From Hippasteria phrygiana (taxonomy: Eukaryota; Echinodermata; Asteroidea; Valvatida; Goniasteridae), in the NCBI GenBank assembly GCA_037893225.1, contig JAZGUH010000414.1, positions 1-64,000 of the forward strand: a stretch of DNA of 64,000 nucleotides, in the 5' to 3' direction. The position numbers were made by a program, and so were the translations under genes. The notes under the pieces are model-generated. The model did no database searches. It was not told the origin of the DNA and saw only the letters and a list, made by a program, of their open reading frames with translations. Positions 1 to 10,540 of this stretch are shown here, in pieces. Within the stretch, counting starts at the first letter, position 1, and each line of letters opens with the position of its first letter.

Positions 1-35
1 AACGCGACATTAAAACTTTTAGCGCATTTGGAAAG

Positions 36-60
36 CCCCCCCCCCCCCCCCCCCCCCCCC
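36..60. repeat. Poly-C tract (25 C)
   Basis: An uninterrupted run of 25 C follows a single G. It is one of about two dozen G or C homopolymers of ten or more bases spread over the window. No coding content: the proline run of the overlapping frame is a product of the homopolymer. Confidence 0.95.
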
Positions 61-1340
61 ATTGCACTAACATTTTTGTTCCAAAGAATACGTACAGGCG
101 TATTTCTAGATTTGTTGTGGGGTTACTGTTGTCTCGTGCTGAAATTTTGTTGCGGTTTATCTATCTTTGGAAGACATTTTGACATTTTGATGAAAATACT
201 TTGCTGTGGACGGGGTTCTAATGGGGATCCTGCATCTTCCTAAACTACGACAGATTCATTAACAGACTTTAAAGGTGCAATCAGCTTATAGGCCGCGTCC
301 GAATCCCGTATCTAGAGCTAGTTCTATGTCTTCGCCAGTTCCAAATAGGTGGGCACACGCTGACAATAGACGTAGCCGTAGCTCTGGAAGCCTGTTTCGG
401 ACACGGCCTTATAGTCCCGGGAGTTGTCTATACGGCAGTTGTCTGAGTTGTCTTATAAGCGTCTATACCAGGAGATGCTTGGTGGCCAGGGCCAAGGGCG
501 AGTATGGCCGCGAGAGGGCGAACAGCGCTCACGCCGTTGCAGTTGTCACCTGAGCAGAAGCATACAGCATATTCGCCAGATCCAACTCCAGGAACGTTCT
601 GGGAAGCGGTTGTACACGTGTTTTGAAGTGTGGAGATAGCTACAGCGCATTGTCTGAGTGTGAACTCGGTGGTCTTGCCTTTTCAAGATAATTAAAACAA
701 ATCAAACTAAAGGAATCAGGATGATTTAGCCCGCATCGTTTAAAAGGTTCCAAGCCGTTTAATAATCAACACAATGAAATAATTTTGAAAATGTAGGCCT
801 AAGTTGTACTATACCTGTTTGCCTAAAAAAGATGTATTCTTTTCTGCAAACGAATGACTCAAACAAACTACATTTTAGGAATCTAAAATCTATTCCTCCG
901 CCATTCCTATACAAGAAGCGTTTCTAGAGTTATTAGTTTTGTGAACACAAGACCAAATTTAAGCATGCAATTCTGGGATAGGCGAGAATGAAATGGGCAA
1001 AAACATCGCGAAACACTCATATTTGGGAAAATACAAAACCACTGCAAATTTCCATCCTGCTGGAAATCTCCATGGCAACAGCTAAGTTTTTCAACTCCCG
1101 CAGCGCAGGAAAAATTGAACTTAAATGAATTAAACGGAAAATATTTAAATATTAGCAGAAACATTACTGGCTGAATGTCTATACACAACATTCAGATTTT
1201 CATATAGTTCTTAATTGTATATAACATTCTGCAATATTCATGTCATGTTCCTAGAAAATCTGCTCCAGTGTTGGGGTAATAGATGTCTTTTGCAAACGAG
1301 CCAAAATATTGTTTATAGTTATCTTCAGGAACTGAAATGT
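61..1340. other. Unassigned intergenic or 3'-flanking sequence
   Basis: I recognise no gene, RNA or transposon terminus here apart from a weak candidate exon at 907-1094. Short open frames at 275-640 have no recognisable family. The stretch would lie downstream of the minus-strand LU-domain gene. Confidence 0.4.
907..1094 (-). CDS. Candidate 3' exon of the LU-domain gene (weak)
   Basis: On the minus strand an AG at 1095-1096 is followed by two bases and then an open frame with a CC-x-G-D signature, resembling the CCxxD part of the C-terminal LU motif. The two-base start fits the phase-1 end of the exon at 1738-1812, and the frame runs to a TAG near 907. Against it, the acceptor is poor (purine-rich just before AG) and the expected Cys-Asn pair after the Asp is absent. 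It may be a chance frame; the true last exon may lie elsewhere or outside the window. Confidence 0.2.
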
Positions 1341-1617
1341 GCTAATTACACTGTTAGAAAGTTGGGCAGACAGATTACCCATGACGTTGGTACAATAGTC
1401 AACATGTTCAACCTTTGAGTAATTTTTCACGTATTACCAACTGTTGTATAACCACAGCTGTGCACAAAGCAATTGTTGGTAAAGTGGGGTTAAACAACAG
1501 CTGTGGTTATACAACAGTTGGTAAATTACGTGAAAAATTACCCAAAGGTTGAACAAGTTGACTATTATACCAACGTTGGGTAATCTGTTTGCCCAAAATT
1601 CTGACAGACTAGTTAGC
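1341..1617. mobile_element. Hairpin MITE (long inverted repeat)
   Basis: Two arms of about 110-120 bp, roughly 1341-1461 and 1497-1617, are near-perfect reverse complements around a 35-bp loop. The best-conserved stretch is the inner GTTGTATAACCACAGCTGT of the left arm and its complement in the right arm. There is no ORF. This is a non-autonomous foldback MITE. No clear target duplication is seen and the superfamily is not assigned. If the weak exon at 907-1094 is real, it lies in the last intron of the LU gene. Confidence 0.85.
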
Positions 1618-1737
1618 CAGATACTTGTGGCTTGCAGTTTTGGAACTTAAGGATAAATAGCAACATTCCCTGTGAAAAAGAATAAACAAATTTGTATGGA
1701 AATAAAATCGTATGAAATCAAAATACGTTTGACGTAC

Positions 1738-1812
1738 CATTGCAAGGATTGCACTTTAAGTTCTTCATTTTGACTGTTGTCGGTGGTACTTTGAATAACT
1801 TAACATCAGTTT
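1738..1812 (-). CDS. LU gene exon (third found), 75 bp
   Basis: Acceptor TTGTTCAG at the high-coordinate side, donor GTACGTC at the low side. Phase 1 to phase 1, 25 codons. It encodes a Lys-rich segment ending in Lys-Cys-Asn-Pro-Cys-Asn plus a split Gly codon. The phase matches the exon at 1906-2079. Boundaries were chosen from the splice consensus and the matching phase. Confidence 0.6.
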
Positions 1813-2664
1813 CTGAACAATGCACAAAATAATGCTTAACTTGCAATACGACATTTTGGTTTTACGTTCCATTAAATCCAAGAAAGGGATTCCATTAACA
1901 CATACCATTGCTGGTCGCTGATCCCGCTATGGTAGAACAAGAATCAGCATTTGGCAAGATAGTTGAACAAGATCCTTTGTAGTTTTGGTTTGGCCAGTTG
2001 GCACAATCAGCCTTGTTATCGTTTGGTAGTACACCGCCGGTATTTACCGTAGCACACTGGTAGCAGTCGAGTGCGGAAGCTGCAGCGAGAAACGGAGATG
2101 CATTCTTATACAAAAATTGAAACCCGTCGAAGCTTCTTTTAAGTTTTATTGTTGACGTCATTAATCATTATCATCTTCTCAAAGCAGCGGTGGATGAATA
2201 ATATGCATTTGCTGCAATTGGCGGCTTGACTCGTAACATTTGGGTTTAGCGGGAGCTTGAGAAAAAATAGAGGGCACTGTCAACGGACTCCTGCTGTTTC
2301 GTTTCGTTTCGTTTCGGTCCGGTCCGGTCCGGTCCGGTCCTGTCCGGTCCAGTCCAGTCAATTTCAACATTTTAAACAAAAATAACAGTACATACCTAGT
2401 GCAGTGGTGACACTGTAAACTAGTAACAATGGATTGAGTGCCAAGTAACAATGGATGTTCATTGTTAGTGGACCGTTTTTCTTTTGTTAGATGTTCATAG
2501 TGTGATTGGTGTCCGAAACAGAGGTAAAATAAGTGGAAGATTTACAGGGAAGGAGATTATTAGTTTGTTTTGTCCACCGCGTATATGATACACTGTGGAC
2601 ATCGTATTTGGCTTACCTCTCCCAGCTGCCAGGGCAAGGCCAAGAAACACGAGAAATTTCACAC
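1738..2664 (-). CDS. Secreted or GPI-type Ly6/uPAR (LU, three-finger) domain protein, partial gene
   Basis: Three exons on the minus strand, 2617-2664, 1906-2079 and 1738-1812, each flanked by AG acceptor and GT donor, join in frame. All internal junctions are phase 1 (one base plus two bases). The first carries a hydrophobic signal peptide (about Phe-Leu-Val-Phe-Leu-Gly-Leu-Ala-Leu-Ala-Ala). The second opens with Leu-Asp-Cys-Tyr-Gln-Cys, the standard start of an LU domain, and has five cysteines. The third has two more. LU proteins adopt the three-finger fold and are secreted or GPI-anchored; ligands vary and none can be inferred here. The start-codon exon and the final CC..D.CN exon are not certain. 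A possible start exon is an ATG-C before GT at about 2937-2942, which would give Met plus the split codon. This is the best host-gene candidate in the window. Confidence 0.7.
1906..2079 (-). CDS. LU gene exon (second found), 174 bp
   Basis: Acceptor preceded by a pyrimidine tract ending GCTGCAG, donor GTATGTG. Exactly 58 codons, phase 1 to phase 1. It encodes the domain start Leu-Asp-Cys-x-x-Cys and three further cysteines with intervening Asn/Asp/Gly-rich loops, as in LU finger 1 and finger 2. Read upstream of the acceptor the frame stays open by chance, so an ORF finder extends it into the intron. Confidence 0.75.
2296..2358. repeat. Microsatellite (GTTTC)n then (GGTCC)n
   Basis: Three or four GTTTC units pass directly into about six GGTCC-like units. 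It lies in the intron between the signal-peptide exon and the first LU exon. Confidence 0.9.
2617..2664 (-). CDS. LU gene exon (first found), signal peptide, 48 bp
   Basis: The acceptor is a T-rich tract ending TTTTTTCACAG, the donor GTAAGCC. It codes for a classic hydrophobic signal-peptide core ending Ala-Ala-Gly-Arg. The one-base overhang at its end completes an Ala codon with the next exon, giving a plausible signal-peptidase region just before the LU domain. It also begins in phase 1, so an ATG-bearing exon must lie at higher coordinates. Confidence 0.65.
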
Positions 2665-2749
2665 CTGTGAAAAAAAGATAGACAGGTAAAAGAAAAGATA
2701 TATTTTTTGTAAAATTGTATGGCAAGTACAGGATTGAGCAAGCACATGG

Positions 2750-4126
2750 CAAACCCAGACGGGAGATGAACTGTCATGTGACTGGACGGCCTTGGGTAAT
2801 CAACGCCTACATTTTAGTTATTTCGATCACAAGACTAATACAACTAATATAAAAAAGTACACCCTTTGTCTTATATGATTTTGTTTTGGATTTACAGATA
2901 ATTGATTGAAGAAAGCTGGCAAACATACAACGCCCTACGCATGCGCTAAAATTAGGCATTATACGGGTGTCGTTTGTGGAAAATAATTAGTTGGACGGCC
3001 TTCGGTAATCAGCCCCACCCAAATCCTGAACCAAACTATATTTCGACTTCCTCATCTTCAAGGACGTCTGTCACTAAATTTGAAGGGTTGTTTATGTCTA
3101 AGGAGGACTTTGTTGGGTTTGCATTATACACAACGACGAATCAGAGACATATGTACAATTCGTGACACGGCCGTTAAATTATGGTAATTGATTGCTTTGA
3201 AAATTGTTTGGACGCTAAGCGTTTATACGAACTGATCGAACAGAAAGCAACGACCAGACCATGTTTAAACAATATTCGCTAATTCTAATGAATCAGATAA
3301 CCATGCAAGCTACTCGTGCTATGTACATCAGTATCAAATTTACGTTTTGCTAATTCGTCATTTCAGTGGAAGAATCGAACAGTTTGTGCGCCTATGTATG
3401 CGTACACGATTTTTACACCGTCAAATGTACTGCGATTTTATTCTTTTGTTTTGCTCGTACCCACCGCCCTATCCAAAGTCGCTGCTGATGCCTAATATCT
3501 TTGAGCTCTAGTTGAATAGACTTCGTGTAACCTTCCACTCGCACTCGCCCAAAGTTTGAGAAATGGCCGTCATCAGGTGATGTTGCACATATCAGAAGAA
3601 CAAATAAACTAGATCGGAAGCGCGTATAATACGCGCGTTTTGCCTTGGCGCCGCCATTAGTCACGTTCACAGGGTTAAAAATGTGCACCCGTAATAGTTG
3701 TGATAGTTATTATTATCATTTTTTGGCCCAAGGAGATGAAACTTTTTATTGCAAGGCTCGTCAGGAAACGAATATGCAATCACATGTACCTCTTTAGGCG
3801 AAATGGTTTGTTCCCTTTTTTAAATCTAAGGTTAAGTTTTTACCTCGGCGTCATGTTTCCTGAATGTGGAAATCGCCGCCAAAAAGACCAGCGGTACGGG
3901 AGAAATTTATCTGAGCTACTTTTGGCAAACAATTAGATTTTTATTACGCCTGTTGCCTCTCATTACTTTACTAAATGCATTTTTCCCTTGCTCGTCGCTC
4001 CATTCACTTGACTTTAAGCGCCTCCATCCATGCACAACAAGAACATTTTCTGCACAGTGAATAGTGCGCGCACGCGCTTTAGATCTAGTTAATTTATTCT
4101 TCTGATATATATGATGTTGCAGCCTA
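2750..4126. other. Intergenic sequence without recognised features
   Basis: There are no convincing exons. A minus-strand frame at 3413-3688 is open for 91 codons but has no recognised family. A phrase containing GGACGGCCTT and GGTAATCA occurs twice (about 2785 and 2993), which may mark an old duplication. Confidence 0.4.
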
Positions 4127-4149
4127 CTATGGCATGTCAAACGTTGCAA

Positions 4150-4560
4150 TATTCGATAATCTACGTATTTTTGTGCGATGTTCAAATATATATGTGCGAT
4201 GTTTGTCATTATGTGCGATGTTCAAATATATATGTTCGATGTTTGTCATTATATGTGCGATGTTCCAATTTATATGTGCAATGTTCCAATTTATATGTGC
4301 GATGTTCCAATTTATAATGTGCGATGTTCCGATTTATATGTGCGATGTTTTGTCATATATGTGCGTTGTTTGTCATTCTATTTGCGATGTTCGAATGTAT
4401 GTGTGCGATGTTTGTTATTATATGTACGATGTTCAAATATATATGCGATGTTTGTCATGTGCAATGTTCAAATATATATGTCCGATGTTCAAATTTATAT
4501 GTGCGTTGTTTGTCATATATGTTCGATGTTCAAATAATATGTGCGATGTTTTTCAATTTA
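4150..4560 (+). repeat. Tandem repeat domain of foldback arm (left)
   Basis: About twenty units of roughly 20 bp, each with a TGTGCGATGTT core followed by either TGTCAT-type or CAAATATATA-type filler. The two unit types are mixed. Open frames rich in Met-Cys-Asp-Val across it are produced by the repeat and are not genes. Confidence 0.9.
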
Positions 4561-5752
4561 TATTCGAAAACGGAATTGTGGGATATAGTATGGTTTCCAG
4601 ACTGAAATAGTATGAATATTCCTAATAAGTTACATCAGGGACCAGACTACTTAGGACGCTCTATCTGTTGCACTGACCTGGCTAAAGCTAGCCCGCGATT
4701 CAGCCCGCGATTCGCAATAGGACCCGCGATTCGCCCGATCAGAGCAGCCGCATATTGAACACTAGAATCCATTCGATAAAAGGAGTATTTCTTAATGAAA
4801 TCGCTGGATTCAGGCAACGAATTTTCGAGAAATATCAAGAAATTACATACCAATGTTTGCATGAAATTTCAGAATAGGTATGAGCAAAGCTTAACATATT
4901 ATACTTAACATTGTTTTATGGGTATTTTTTTATGAAATAATTAGTCGTTTCGAGAGGGCCCATTTCAAAGGGTTCTCTACATCAATTCCTTTCGGCTCAG
5001 CACAATAGCTTCTGTTTGAAAGAAAGTGTACCGCACATGTTTTTAAAAATTCATATTTTTCTTTTATATTCATAATTGCCACCTTCCTGGGCACACTTAA
5101 TTTCAGCAAGAGCTTATTGCAAGAATGGCTTTTGTTCTAATTAGCCGCTTAAAGACGGATCATTTTCATGAATATCTGGAAATGCGGTATTCGGAGTTTC
5201 GTGTGAAATGCCGTCCTTGAAAAAAAGTGTACCACACATATTTTGAAAACTTCCAATTTTTCTTTCATATTCATAATTTCAACCTTCCCGGGCACACTTA
5301 ATTTCAGCAAGGGCCTATTCCAAGAATGGCTTCTGCTCCAATTAGCCGCTTAAAGACGGACCATTTAAAGAATATTTGGAAATGCGGTATTCGGAGTTTC
5401 GTGTGAAATGCCGTCTTTAAGAGAAAGGTGGGAATTATGAATATGAAAGAAAAATAAGAATTGTTCAAAATATGTGAGGTACACTTTCTTTCAAAGACGG
5501 CACATTTCACACGAAACTCCGAATACCGCATTTCCAGATATTCATGAAAATGATCCGTCTTTAAAGGCAGTGTACATGATAGGTCATTGTTGCAATTTTC
5601 AGAAATGGGCGGATTTGGGGGTACGGTAATAACTATGTTATAGGAAATATCATTCCACTGACCTGTTCAAAGTTTTGCGTTATTAGATGGCGAAAAATCG
5701 AGTGAAAAACGGAGCTCGTTTTTAACCGTCGGGCGGATAACAGCCTTTAGTC

Positions 5753-5846
5753 AAGGCGCGCGTGGCTATCTGGGCCCGGATATGCCAAGGCGCCATCATG
5801 TCCGGGGCGCGCCACTTGTCCGGGTAGCCACTCGCGTCTTGACTAA
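5753..5846. repeat. GC-rich inverted repeat in the foldback spacer
   Basis: Arms share TAGTCAAG(G/A)CGCG and GGCTA(T/C)C motifs and meet near 5796. The motif GGCGCC is repeated in the middle. It is much more GC-rich than the rest of the foldback element, which suggests a separate small insertion. Confidence 0.6.
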
Positions 5847-6604
5847 CGGCTACAGGGCAGTTCTATATATATTTCCACTTTTCTTGACAACGACAGCACA
5901 TCTGGTGCCATAATTTCACAGGATGATTGAGATTATTATTAACGTACAGTCTACAAAGGTATTTTTGTAATAATTCATTACAATTTCTTTTTTGAGAATT
6001 ACCAATCGTTTAGTGTACACTTTTTTTAAGCGGCTAATTGGAACAGAAGCCATTCTTGGAATAGGCCCTTGCTGAAATTAAGTGTGCCCAGGAAGGTGGC
6101 AATTATGAATATGAAAGAAAAATATGAATTTTTAAAAACATGTGCGGTACACTTTCTTTCAAACAGAAACTATTGTGCTGAGCCGAAAGGAATTGATCTA
6201 GAGAACCCTTTGAAATGGGCCTTCGCGAAACGACTAATTAATTTATTAAAAAGGACCCATAAAACAATGTTAAGTATAATATGTACAGCTTTGCTCATAC
6301 CTATTCTGAAATTTCATGCAAAATTGGTATGTATTTGTTGACATTTTCTAAAAAATTCGTTGCCTGAATCCATAGATTTCATTAAGAAAAACTCCTTTTG
6401 TCGAATAGATTCTAGTTTTCAATATGCGGCTGCTCTGATCGGGTGAATCGCGGGCCCTATTGCGAATCGCGGGCTGAATCGCGGGCTAGCTTCAGCCAAG
6501 TCAGTGCAACAGTCCAAAGTAGTCTGGTCCCTGATGTAACTTATTAGTAATATTCATACTATTTCGGTCTGGAAACCATACTATATTCCACAATTCCGTT
6601 TTCG

Positions 6605-7030
6605 AATATAAATTGAAAAACATCGCACATATTATTTGAACATCGAACATATATGACAAACATTGCACATATACATTTGAACATCGCGCATATAAATTTG
6701 AACATCGCACATATAAATTTGAACATTGCACAAATATGACAAACATCGCATATATATTTGAACATCGTACATATAATAACAAACATCGCACACATACATT
6801 TTGAACATCGCATATATAATGACAAACATCGCACATATATGACAAAACATCGCATTTTTATTTTTGAACATCGCACATATAAATTGGAACATCGCACATA
6901 TAATGACAAACATCGCACATATAAATTTGAACATCGCACATATAATGACAAACATCGCACATATATATTTGAACATCGCACATAATGACAAACATCGCAC
7001 ATATATATTTGAACATCGCACAAAAATACG
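6605..7030 (-). repeat. Tandem repeat domain of foldback arm (right)
   Basis: Reverse-complement counterpart of 4150-4560, with AACATCGCACA cores. Unit order differs slightly from the left arm, so the arms have diverged by unit gain or loss. Frames of up to 212 codons here come from the repeat. Confidence 0.9.
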
Positions 7031-7265
7031 TAGATTATCGAATATTGCAACGTTTGACATGCCATAGCCTGCGTTTTAAAATAATTTGAGTGTGATGCGC
7101 GCGCTGGATATTGATCATAGATATCAAAATACATCAAAAGAATAGATCGGACACGATCGCGTGCAGACGCGCCATCTGCCATGCATAAACTTTTCAATTT
7201 GTCTATGGACGCGCAAAAAGGTCACGTGCTGGATGTAAATTATTTAACGCGATGCTGTCATGATG

Positions 7266-7440
7266 CAGTGGCGTACCAAAAGGTTCTGCGGGGAGTGGGG
7301 GGGGGGGGGGAGACGGCCATTATCAAGGGGACAAATGACAATTTGTCTCAGCTTTTTTATGACCAAATTGAATTTGTTTTTAAATTGTCCAGATCTTTTT
7401 GCCGCCCCGGCAAAATCATTTGAATAGCGTAGGGCCAGCC
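7266..7440 (+). mobile_element. hAT-type terminus, end unresolved
   Basis: CAGTGGCGTACC at 7266 matches the hAT-MITE terminus seen elsewhere in the window, and is followed by a G-run (about 7297-7310) as in the other copies. I cannot find the matching right end or the 8-bp duplication, so the copy may be truncated. Confidence 0.4.
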
Positions 7441-7598
7441 GCTTTCAAAAGCCTTGCCATAATAGGCTTGAAGGCTTATATGTCAAAACTGAACGCATAT
7501 GAACACACTAAAGACAGCCTCTCAAATTCGTTTTAAAAATCAAAAATTTCCGGTAGGGGGAAAAAGTTTCGGGGAGGGAACAATTCCACTACCTCCCC

Positions 7599-7791
7599 GC
7601 CCACTTGGCTACCCAACAAAACCGTGTACGTGTGTTTGCAGTGTGCTTGCGACGTGCGACTTACTGTGGGGGTTCGGGACAGCACTGCCACGGCAGTGCT
7701 GTCCCGAACCCCCCACAGTAAGTCGCACGTCGCAAGCACACTGCAAACAACACGTACACGGTTTTTGTTGGGCGTCCTTGCCAAGTGGGCG
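7599..7791. mobile_element. Near-perfect hairpin element, about 190 bp
   Basis: Arms 7599-7689 and 7692-7791 are reverse complements with a two-base loop. The inner about 70 bp are almost identical (for example GCAGTGTGCTTGCGACGTGC and its complement). High identity indicates a young or gene-converted inverted repeat. Open frames on both strands follow from the symmetry. Confidence 0.85.
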
Positions 7792-7985
7792 AGTTTGTAT
7801 ATGCCGGCAATCGTTGACCTCGGACAAAAGAATTCGGGCGTAGACAAAGGGGTCCACGTTTGACCGAACGTCCACGATTGAAAATTGTGTACAAAACCAA
7901 TGGGAGGTCTTCCGAAAAAGTTAGAGTATAAACAAAAGAGGAACAATGGGACGTCCACGATTGCACCCGTTTACATGACTGTGTG
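7786..7985 (+). repeat. Dispersed 0.2-kb repeat, copy A
   Basis: Starts GAGTTTGTATATGCCGGCAA and ends in TTTACATGACTGTGTG. Closely similar copies occur at about 37640-37836 (inverted) and 46666-46862 (direct). The minus-strand frame is open in the 7.8-kb and 46.7-kb copies, but I do not recognise a protein. Probably a non-autonomous element or part of a LINE untranslated region. Confidence 0.85.
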
Positions 7986-8033
7986 TGTGGGTGGGTGGAC
8001 AGTTAACTCGGCTGTATATGAGAGAGACTGTGA

Positions 8034-8099
8034 TTGCGGGTAACACCATGTGAATTAAATCTCTTCTGGGAAGAAGTGTGGTTCTGAAAAGAACCGGGA
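8034..8099 (+). mobile_element. Single arm of the 16.6-kb hairpin MITE
   Basis: GCGGGTAACACCATGTGAA, then CTTCTGGGAAGA and GTGGTTCTGAAAAGAACCGG, match the left arm of the MITE at 16622-16858. Only one arm is present, abutting the 3'-flank of the Tx1-like LINE. Confidence 0.75.
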
Positions 8100-8716
8100 T
8101 GCGGAAGGTGGTGGGGAAGGGGAGGAAGAGCCCGGCGTCTCTGGATGTGGGTGCACTCGCACCCACTGCCGGCGGCTTCCATGGAGGACAGGGGAAAGGA
8201 TGGGAACTAAGCAACAAGATAGTAATTAATATACAGTAATAATACATTATTTAGTTTACACAATTTAATGAACAATAGAATAAGAAGAGGAAATCAGAGA
8301 GAGAGACGGGGGGTAGAAGGCCCGGGTCACGGGGACAGTGCCGAAGCACGTCTCGCCCGAGGCGAGAAGCTGTCCCGGACTCGGCCAGCGACCCCAAGGA
8401 GAAAATAGATCAGACAGAGATACGATTGATATCAACCATGTCAATTTGTTTTTATCTATTATAAATACTATATTTTGTAGGGGCCATTTGGTGAAGAAAG
8501 CGTCTAAATTATTACAAGATTGGAATTAGGTATACTCGAGAAGGATTTTGTACTTCAAACGGTGTTGCCAAATAGTAAGGGGGTCAGAAAAACGACAAGT
8601 GCGATAGAGCCAGTAGATTACATATTTTAAATTGATAATGAAAACATTAGCCAGGCGAACCGCCTCGCCACTGTGACCCCTGGCCCGCGGAATCAGGGCC
8701 CATTACAAATCAAAGT
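8100..8716 (-). other. Probable 3' untranslated part of the Tx1-like LINE
   Basis: No ORF. The stretch lies directly downstream of the LINE's zinc-binding C-terminus on the minus strand and has CT-rich blocks, as LINE 3' tails can. The exact 3' end and poly-A tail are not identified. It could also be older flanking DNA. Confidence 0.35.
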
Positions 8717-9557
8717 TTAGTTCCATTTCAGGGAGAAGACAGACGAGAACGTGGTGAAGAAAGTTGAGAGCTGGCTAGATTGAAGGACAGAGGATGAAGA
8801 GATGTTTAATAGTGCCCTTCTCTCCGCACCATCCGTAAGACGAAGGAATATCCGGGTTGAGATGATGCAGGACTGGTAGAGAAGGTAGAACGTTGTGAAG
8901 AAGTTTAAGTTGGAAGTCGCCTTCCTTTTTGGATGAGGGCAGTTTATATATGGACTGCCACTGAATTTTAGTGGAGGCTTCCAAAAAGCCACGTTCATGC
9001 CAAGGAGAAGAAGAAAGTGCTTGAAGCGAGTTGAGGTGATGATTTAGTATTTGGTACAAAGTGCTGGATAGTGCGGAGAGTCCTTTGATGGAGGACCCGA
9101 GTAGAAATTCAATAGGGGGATCCGGGCGATCCGAGATGTTGCAAGGATGTCCGTGTTGAGAGCGAAGACCGATGTCGGAAAGAATGGAAGGGAACGCTGA
9201 GATGAGAGAACGGCGAAGACGAAAGAGTCGAGGTTGAAGTGTTCGATGAGATGGAGGACGAGAGGCGAGTGTGAAAGTCCATGGGAGTTCCTCTGCGTAG
9301 AGCCATCGGACGGTGTCAGGACAAAGAAGATGACGTACGAGCCCCACACCGCGCGTCAAGAGCCGGGCGGCAAGGTCGGTATCGCTGTTGAAAATATGGG
9401 CTAGAAAGGCACTATCAAAGGAATGTTTATGACATGGTTGATGGAGGACAGGGGTAATTCGATGCGAGCTCCGGATGCCATCCAAGCACGCAAAATGTTG
9501 CCGTAAAAGGGGGAAGACTAATGAAAAATTTAGGATCAATTTGGCAGAGTATTAAAT

Positions 9558-9996
9558 CGTCACCAACACCACGAACTGACACTCTCTAGCGCGTGAGTGC
9601 CAGGGCGCGCGTATTTTACAGAACAGAGTAATTTTCGTATTCACGAACTGACACCCAAGTAGGGGAGCGCGCGCTAACCACATTTTCATTTTCACGAACT
9701 GAAACCATTCTTAATTTCACGAGTTTAGAGGTTTTCAGTTTAATGTTTCTGTAAACCACAAGTATACAACTGGAGTAGATTCGTGTCAAAGCTTTTGAAG
9801 CGTTTTTCTTGGAATGGTATTTCCGCTACATGCTTGCGTGTCAATTCATGAAAACGAAGTCTTCTCTAGCGAGTCAGTGTCCGATGTGCGCGCGCACACC
9901 TGGGTGTCAGTTCGTGAAACCGAAATTTACTCAGTACGCGGTTTCAAGAACTGACACCCAGGTGCGCGTGAGTGTCAGTTCGTGAAAACGGTGACG
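9558..9996. mobile_element. MITE with 4-bp TSD (AAAT), inside the LINE
   Basis: Termini CGTCACC and GGTGACG are flanked by AAAT on both sides (9554-9557, 9997-10000). Internally CACGAACTGACAC-type motifs recur at least six times in both orientations. No ORF. A 4-bp duplication fits several cut-and-paste groups; I do not assign one. Confidence 0.7.
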
Positions 9997-10008
9997 AAAT
10001 GATAGTCT

Positions 10009-10540
10009 CAGGCGCGTAACCAGGATTTGTTCATGGGGGGTGTTTTGCTGGAGACTGACATGGGGGAGGGGTCTAAGGGGAGGGGGTGTCCCCCTCCCCT
10101 TTGGCGAAAAAATGGAATTTTAAGGCCTCTAGATGCAAAATGGTGCAATGTTTGAGCTCAAATCATGCAAAAGAATATTGATAATTATTTTGTGGAATAA
10201 TTCTATTCACATCAGAAAAATGCAAAAATGTAATCCTATATAGACTCAATTATTGATGCAAGGAAAATGCGAACCTAAAGAGATACCTTTCTCAATATAT
10301 ATAATTTACAAGCAACTAGGTTCAACTTCAACTCAAACGTTTGAACTGTTAGAAGGATAATTTGGGGAATCAGAGATAAAAAGATCAAGGGAATTGCGGA
10401 CCTATAGAGGAGGAGGGTGCGATAATTATCACTAGCGTATCTCTCCAAGTCACTGGTGTTTTCTGCATATATTTTTTTTGGGCACTTGGGCCATGGGGGG
10501 TGTTTGAACACCCAAAACACCCCCCTTGGCTACGCGCCTG
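10009..10540. mobile_element. hAT MITE with 8-bp TSD GATAGTCT
   Basis: Termini CAGGCGCGTAACCAGG and its imperfect complement CTTGGCTACGCGCCTG are flanked by identical GATAGTCT at 10001-10008 and 10541-10548. The 8-bp duplication and the CAGNGGCGTA-type end are hAT hallmarks. It sits one TSD away from the 9558-9996 MITE, so the two inserted next to each other in LINE ORF2. Confidence 0.9.

Larger units (their letters stand above)
4127..7067. mobile_element. Foldback (FB/TU-like) element 1, 2.94 kb
   Basis: The left arm 4127-5153 and right arm 6029-7067 are reverse complements along about 1 kb. Outer ends are CTATGGCATG and CATGCCATAG. Each arm has an outer domain of roughly 20-bp tandem repeats (see separate entries) and an inner unique domain that includes a cluster of CCCGCGATTC units (4690-4735 and its complement near 6435-6490). 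The spacer has its own smaller inverted repeats (5162-5218, 5355-5420, 5492-5564). Known foldback families such as Drosophila FB and sea-urchin TU have the same plan: long inverted repeats with tandemly repeated outer domains. No transposase frame is seen and no clear target duplication. Confidence 0.8.

Noticed and set aside
4134..4610. Long Met/Cys/Asp-rich frames (158 codons here, 212 at 6559-7197)
   Set aside because: They are the translation of a 20-bp tandem repeat in the foldback arms. No start context, splice sites or family.
8338..8400. Short rRNA-like GC-rich segment
   Set aside because: I could not match it to conserved rRNA helices. It lies in the LINE 3' region.
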